A DNA stretch of 64,000 nt from Neodontobutis hainanensis (taxonomy: Eukaryota; Chordata; Actinopteri; Gobiiformes; Odontobutidae): contig JALDNG010000022.1 of NCBI GenBank assembly GCA_024349245.1, positions 15,795,501 to 15,859,500 of the forward strand. The letters run 5' to 3'. Under the pieces are notes generated by a model. That model was given only the letters and a program-made list of their open reading frames with translations, did no database searches and was not told the DNA's origin. Shown here in pieces: positions 60,921 to 64,000 of this stretch. The stretch's first letter is position 1, and each line of letters begins with the position of its first letter. A program made the translations under genes and the position numbers.

Positions 60921-61259
60921 CTGATGACTTGCACTGAATTGAATCAGCCAGGGATGCATAGTCCGGACAGTAGCTGCTGACAGATGAGGCAAATGCACGA
61001 AAAGAAATTCTACAAATTGGAGGTAATTTGCTGAAGCGTCCTGCTGCAATTAACGCCGTTGTTGCGCATGCACAGTGACCTAAGCGTCAGAAAAATGTCA
61101 TCTGACTGTCTGCCCTGTATGTCAATCAAGTGATTGGATGAATGATTGGCTGACGTCAATTTTTTTATTTTTTTCTATGTCTTGCGATCTACCAGTACTA
61201 CCTTGGCGATCGACTGGTAGATCGCGATCGACGTATTGAGCACCCCTGGTCTAGTGGCT

Positions 61260-61440
61260 CAATAGACCCCTGGCAATTTAAGAATCTTAACTCTTAGAAA
61301 CTCTTAAAGTATATCTCCGGGGTCCAATAATAGAGTGCACAGCCCGGCTGAAGAAAAGCAGGTCCAACCAGTACAGTTGTCCCGGGTTTCAGGGTCTAGG
61401 GGTCCAAAACTAAGCCCTCCTATGCTTTAGTAATATGGAC
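61260..61440. repeat. End segment of duplication unit C (original right boundary)
   Basis: Paralogous to 36265-36535 and 47821-48091 (ACCCCTGGCAATTTAAGAAT to GCTTTAGTAATATGGAC), with about 95 bases missing relative to A/B. It continues at 61441 into sequence not found elsewhere in the window, so it is the boundary used for the tandem junctions. Confidence 0.85.
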
Positions 61441-61479
61441 AAAATTATAAACCATAGGGTTTGCCCAGGGCCCCATCAA

Positions 61480-62240
61480 TTCTGCCAGCGGGCCTGTTTC
61501 CAACTATAACTAATGAAGATAAGACCAACCTTGAACAGCCAATTTCTGAAGATGAGATGGGACAAGCAATACGCATATGGACGCTTCCTTAGTTCCATAA
61601 AAGCTTTGGTCATACACAGGCGTTGGTGTCCATGCCCCTTACCTTAAATCCACTCTTCAAACATTTCCTTAATAGACAGCTTTCTCCCTCTGGGCCAGGA
61701 AAGACATACAGTGTGCAGGAGATCTATATTTTGAAGAGGTGTTTAGACCGTTTGACTACTTGGTTAAAGAATATGATTTATCAAAGTCCCGTTTTTTAGT
61801 ACAAGACTTTATCCAAACACAATTCCCATTAAAACCAATAACCTGCCGTCCTGACGACGTGTCTGAAGCTTAAGCCTCATATTTCAGTATGTATAGGTGT
61901 GTCTCAGCTCTATAAAATTATCCAAGCTATGCAATGCTCTTCACTAAACCACCTGAGGAGGATTTGAACTCAAAGTTTACTGAAGAAATCTGGCAGAGGG
62001 CTATTGTCTACTTTCTACTTGAGTCATTTTCTTTCACAGTCGTTCAGATTTTAGCTGCTTCCCCTTCCTCCCGACCTGGGTCAGTAAAAGTTTTATTGTG
62101 ACACAGGAAGCTTTTTAAACAATCAAGAGTTCTTATATTTTATGATTCGATTAAATGGCTTCCTGTGTTTTAATTTAACTCATCATATCAGAATTTTTAC
62201 AGCTCAATTCAAGATTTACTGCAGGATACTACGACATTTT
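61480..62240 (+). pseudogene. L1/Tx1-like LINE C-terminal relic
   Basis: Broken + strand frames include a segment reading FEEVFRPFDYLVKEYDLSKS then FLVQDFIQTQFP, and later HHIRIFTAQFKIYCRIL. These resemble the region after the RT core of fish L1/Tx1 LINEs (the loading FFRYLQ and IQFK segments). Several stops and frame changes. Confidence 0.45.
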
Positions 62241-62703
62241 GACGGCGCAGCTTAATAATGATTGAGTTAAAGCCTTAAGAGGGTTATGTGAGGGCAGTAA
62301 GAAGAGTCTGCATGTCCTCTTCGTGCCACAGTGGCTTCTTTTGGGTGAATCGGTGACTGAAATTCCCCACATACTACATACTACTTCTGTAAAACATGTT
62401 GAAAGGTAAAGTAATGTGGTGTCTGGGTGTGTGTTCCGTGTTTTTTGGCCCACAGCCTTCAGTGGAAAAGCACCCGAGATCGTCCCGTATGTGAAAGACC
62501 CCTTTGTGCTGTGCCCTGTGTAAGACAGCTCAGGTATGACTCTGCGCAGTGAGAGGAAACCTTTGGGAAAGTGAACTCTCTGCTCTCGCCCGGATCACAT
62601 GGTGGAAACGATAGGGCTATAAACCACTAAAACTGTTTCTTTGACTTGTTCTGAAGGACTTTAGATCCTGACGACAGTGGGACTTTGGCTTAAACCTCAG
62701 GAA

Positions 62704-62710
62704 TATAAAG
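62704..62710 (+). promoter_or_regulatory. TATA box of the downstream secreted-protein gene
   Basis: TATAAAG lies 68 bases before the ATG at 62772, giving a predicted 5' UTR of about 35-40 bases. Confidence 0.45.
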
Positions 62711-62771
62711 TCTAAAGAGGAGCAGAAGAGAAGTGTTGCCTGGTAAAAGTGGGATCTAAAAGGATACAGCC

Positions 62772-62811
62772 ATGTGGAGGACAGCAGTGTTACTCCTTTC
62801 ACTGCAAACAG
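62772..62811 (+). CDS. meltf: Signal-peptide first exon, probably melanotransferrin
   Basis: ATG begins MWRTAVLLLSLQT and the exon ends in a consensus donor (CAG/GTAAGA) in phase 1. The short basic start and leucine core are a typical signal peptide. In human 3q29, MELTF follows DLG1 in the same orientation and its first exon also encodes only the signal peptide. The remainder of the gene is outside the window, so identity rests on synteny; another secreted protein is possible. Melanotransferrin is a GPI-anchored iron-binding transferrin homologue. Confidence 0.5.
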
Positions 62812-64000
62812 GTAAGAACTGCACTTATAAAGCACAACTATTTCTCTTTTTGTAAAGCTCTTTAACTAAAGTAATGCTTTAAGAGTGAAAACAAATCACA
62901 AAAAAGAAACTAAACACAAACTAAAACTCTACACATGCTCAAAAACCCTGCTTCACAAGGAGAAGATGAAATGGAGGCAGGGTTTGTAGTGCTTTTGTAG
63001 CGATCTCAGGAAAGATCACGTTGAGTTTAATCCAGAGTCTGGTGACATTTGAAGTTAATTGCCTCTGTCCTTCATATTTGTGTTTGGTTTTCTATGTGTT
63101 AAAGAAGCACTTTGATGGCTTTGTTGGCTCTGCAGCAGTCACATTTTACAGAGAGCAGACATATTGAACAAATGACCCAAGTCAGAATCAAACCCAGGTT
63201 GTCTAAGTATGTGGTGTGTTCTCCACCAGGTGAGCTACCCTATTGTGTTTTTATTTTAAATGCTGCTTTCTTTTTGTTCTTGTCTTCTGCCACACCATCA
63301 TGGCTCTCTCTCTTATGAAGTAACTCTCCAGAAATAAGAGTTTTTTGCTCATTTAGCTTAGTTCAGTGTCTGGGGCAAATGTAGCGGAAGCACCTTAAGT
63401 AAATCAGTCAAATGGACTCAAGTGTAGGAAAGACAAGCACAGAAATATCACAATCCTTTTTCTGTGAAGCCCATTAGCAAAGGGACCTTGGTTTAAGGGT
63501 AAGTTAAGTTCTTTTAAATAGTAAACTCTGTAGAGTCTAGTTGCTTCAAACTTACTGAAAATAGAGTCACAGTTTGACATCTTAGAACTCGTCCCTGACC
63601 CTGAAACTGTTATGCTCTGATTTTTAACCCACTTCAAGACTGTATTAAACACATTTTTGGTGTCTGTAATGGGTCCATTTGTCTGCAGTAGATCTCTATA
63701 TTGAATTGAATATGGTTGACTTGAATGAGAATTGCTCATTTACTCATTGTTAGGCCTCAGAGTTAGCTTTAGAGCAGGTGTGATATGGTTTTTGCACATT
63801 GGAGCCAAAAGGCCGCAACTATAAACACTTCAAAGATAAGAATAGAAACCTGCTGCAGTCGGTGAAAAGAGAGGAAAGAAGACGGCCAACATGAGTATGT
63901 CTTAGGTCAGATCTTGAGTAACTCACTGGTTATCTGTTACAAATGGCCTTGACTTGAACTCAGATTTCTAAAGGTGGCTCCTGAGATCTGTACAACATGG
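62812..64000 (+). other. First intron of the secreted-protein gene
   Basis: No second exon recognised. A dispersed-repeat-like stretch (CAGAATCAAACCCAGG then GGTGAGCTACCC) lies at about 63180-63240. Confidence 0.5.

Larger units (their letters stand above)
55992..61248. mobile_element. Non-autonomous hAT element, split by an LTR element
   Basis: The left terminus is CAGGGGTGCTCACAC and the right is GAGCACCCCTG, an inverted pair. Flanking 8-bp target copies are GTGTAGTG (55984-55991) and GTCTAGTG (61249-61256), one mismatch. Without the LTR insertion the element is about 770 bp and has no transposase. The right arm holds GATCGACTGGTAGATCGCGA, a text I associate with fish hAT elements. Confidence 0.85.
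48092..61440. repeat. Segmental duplication unit C, diverged
   Basis: It opens with the same dlg1 3' UTR copy (close to A/B until about 48530, recognisable to about 48690) and closes with the same end segment (61260-61440) as A and B. The interior is paralogous only in patches: 49890-50010 to 29740-29860, 53640-53960 to 35160-35500, and 55570-55780 to 35520-35690, besides the CCP and signal-peptide exons. Unit C has its own eight-CCP gene and the hAT/LTR nest. Confidence 0.8.

Noticed and set aside
63404..63739. 111-codon - strand frame in the last intron
   Set aside because: No recognisable domain, no splice partner or promoter; kept only as unexplained.

Overview
The window looks like a teleost (bony fish) nuclear chromosome segment. 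It has long AT-rich introns with GT-AG exons, and teleost-type mobile DNA: a Tc1 element of the DD34E type, a hAT element with 8-bp target duplications, an LTR element with 5-bp duplications, LINEs and minisatellites. Nothing bacterial is present. No species can be named from the sequence alone.

Region 1 (1-24900, + strand) is the 3' half of a MAGUK scaffold gene. It best matches dlg1 (SAP97), with eleven exons from the post-PDZ3 linker through SH3, HOOK and guanylate-kinase-like domains to the stop at 24898. The first 12 kb is intron or 5' flank with two speculative internal promoters. A 30-bp minisatellite beside the HOOK microexon carries about 19 copies of the E-box CACGTG.

Region 2 (24973-61440) is a tandem triplication. 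Unit A (24973-36535) and unit B (36536-48091) are nearly identical 11.56-kb copies. Unit C (48092-61440) is more diverged. Both new junctions join the same intergenic site to the same point in the dlg1 3' UTR, so every unit starts with a copy of dlg1 3' UTR. Units A and B each carry, on the - strand, a three-CCP (sushi) gene of about 197 aa resembling a complement factor H-related protein and ending in a factor H SCR20-like domain. Each also holds an orphan CCP exon, a relic CCP exon, a deleted LINE and a Tc1 element inside intron 1. The Tc1 transposase is open in A and frameshifted in B. Unit C carries an eight-CCP gene of about 550 aa (- strand) with a two-cysteine helical C-terminus resembling the C4b-binding protein alpha oligomerisation tail.

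Region 3 (55992-61248, inside unit C) is a nested transposon. A non-autonomous hAT is split by a young LTR element (56440-60920). That element has no gag or pol and is built almost wholly of tandem arrays, including five hairpin-forming units of which one shows a compensatory base change.

Region 4 (61441-64000) has an L1-like LINE relic and then a + strand first exon encoding a signal peptide. From the known human order DLG1-MELTF, in the same orientation, this is probably melanotransferrin exon 1. The complement-regulator cluster would then sit between dlg1 and meltf. Functionally, the long unit C protein could be a multimeric complement regulator, and the short A/B proteins factor H-related-like recognition-only partners. 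That pairing is inference.
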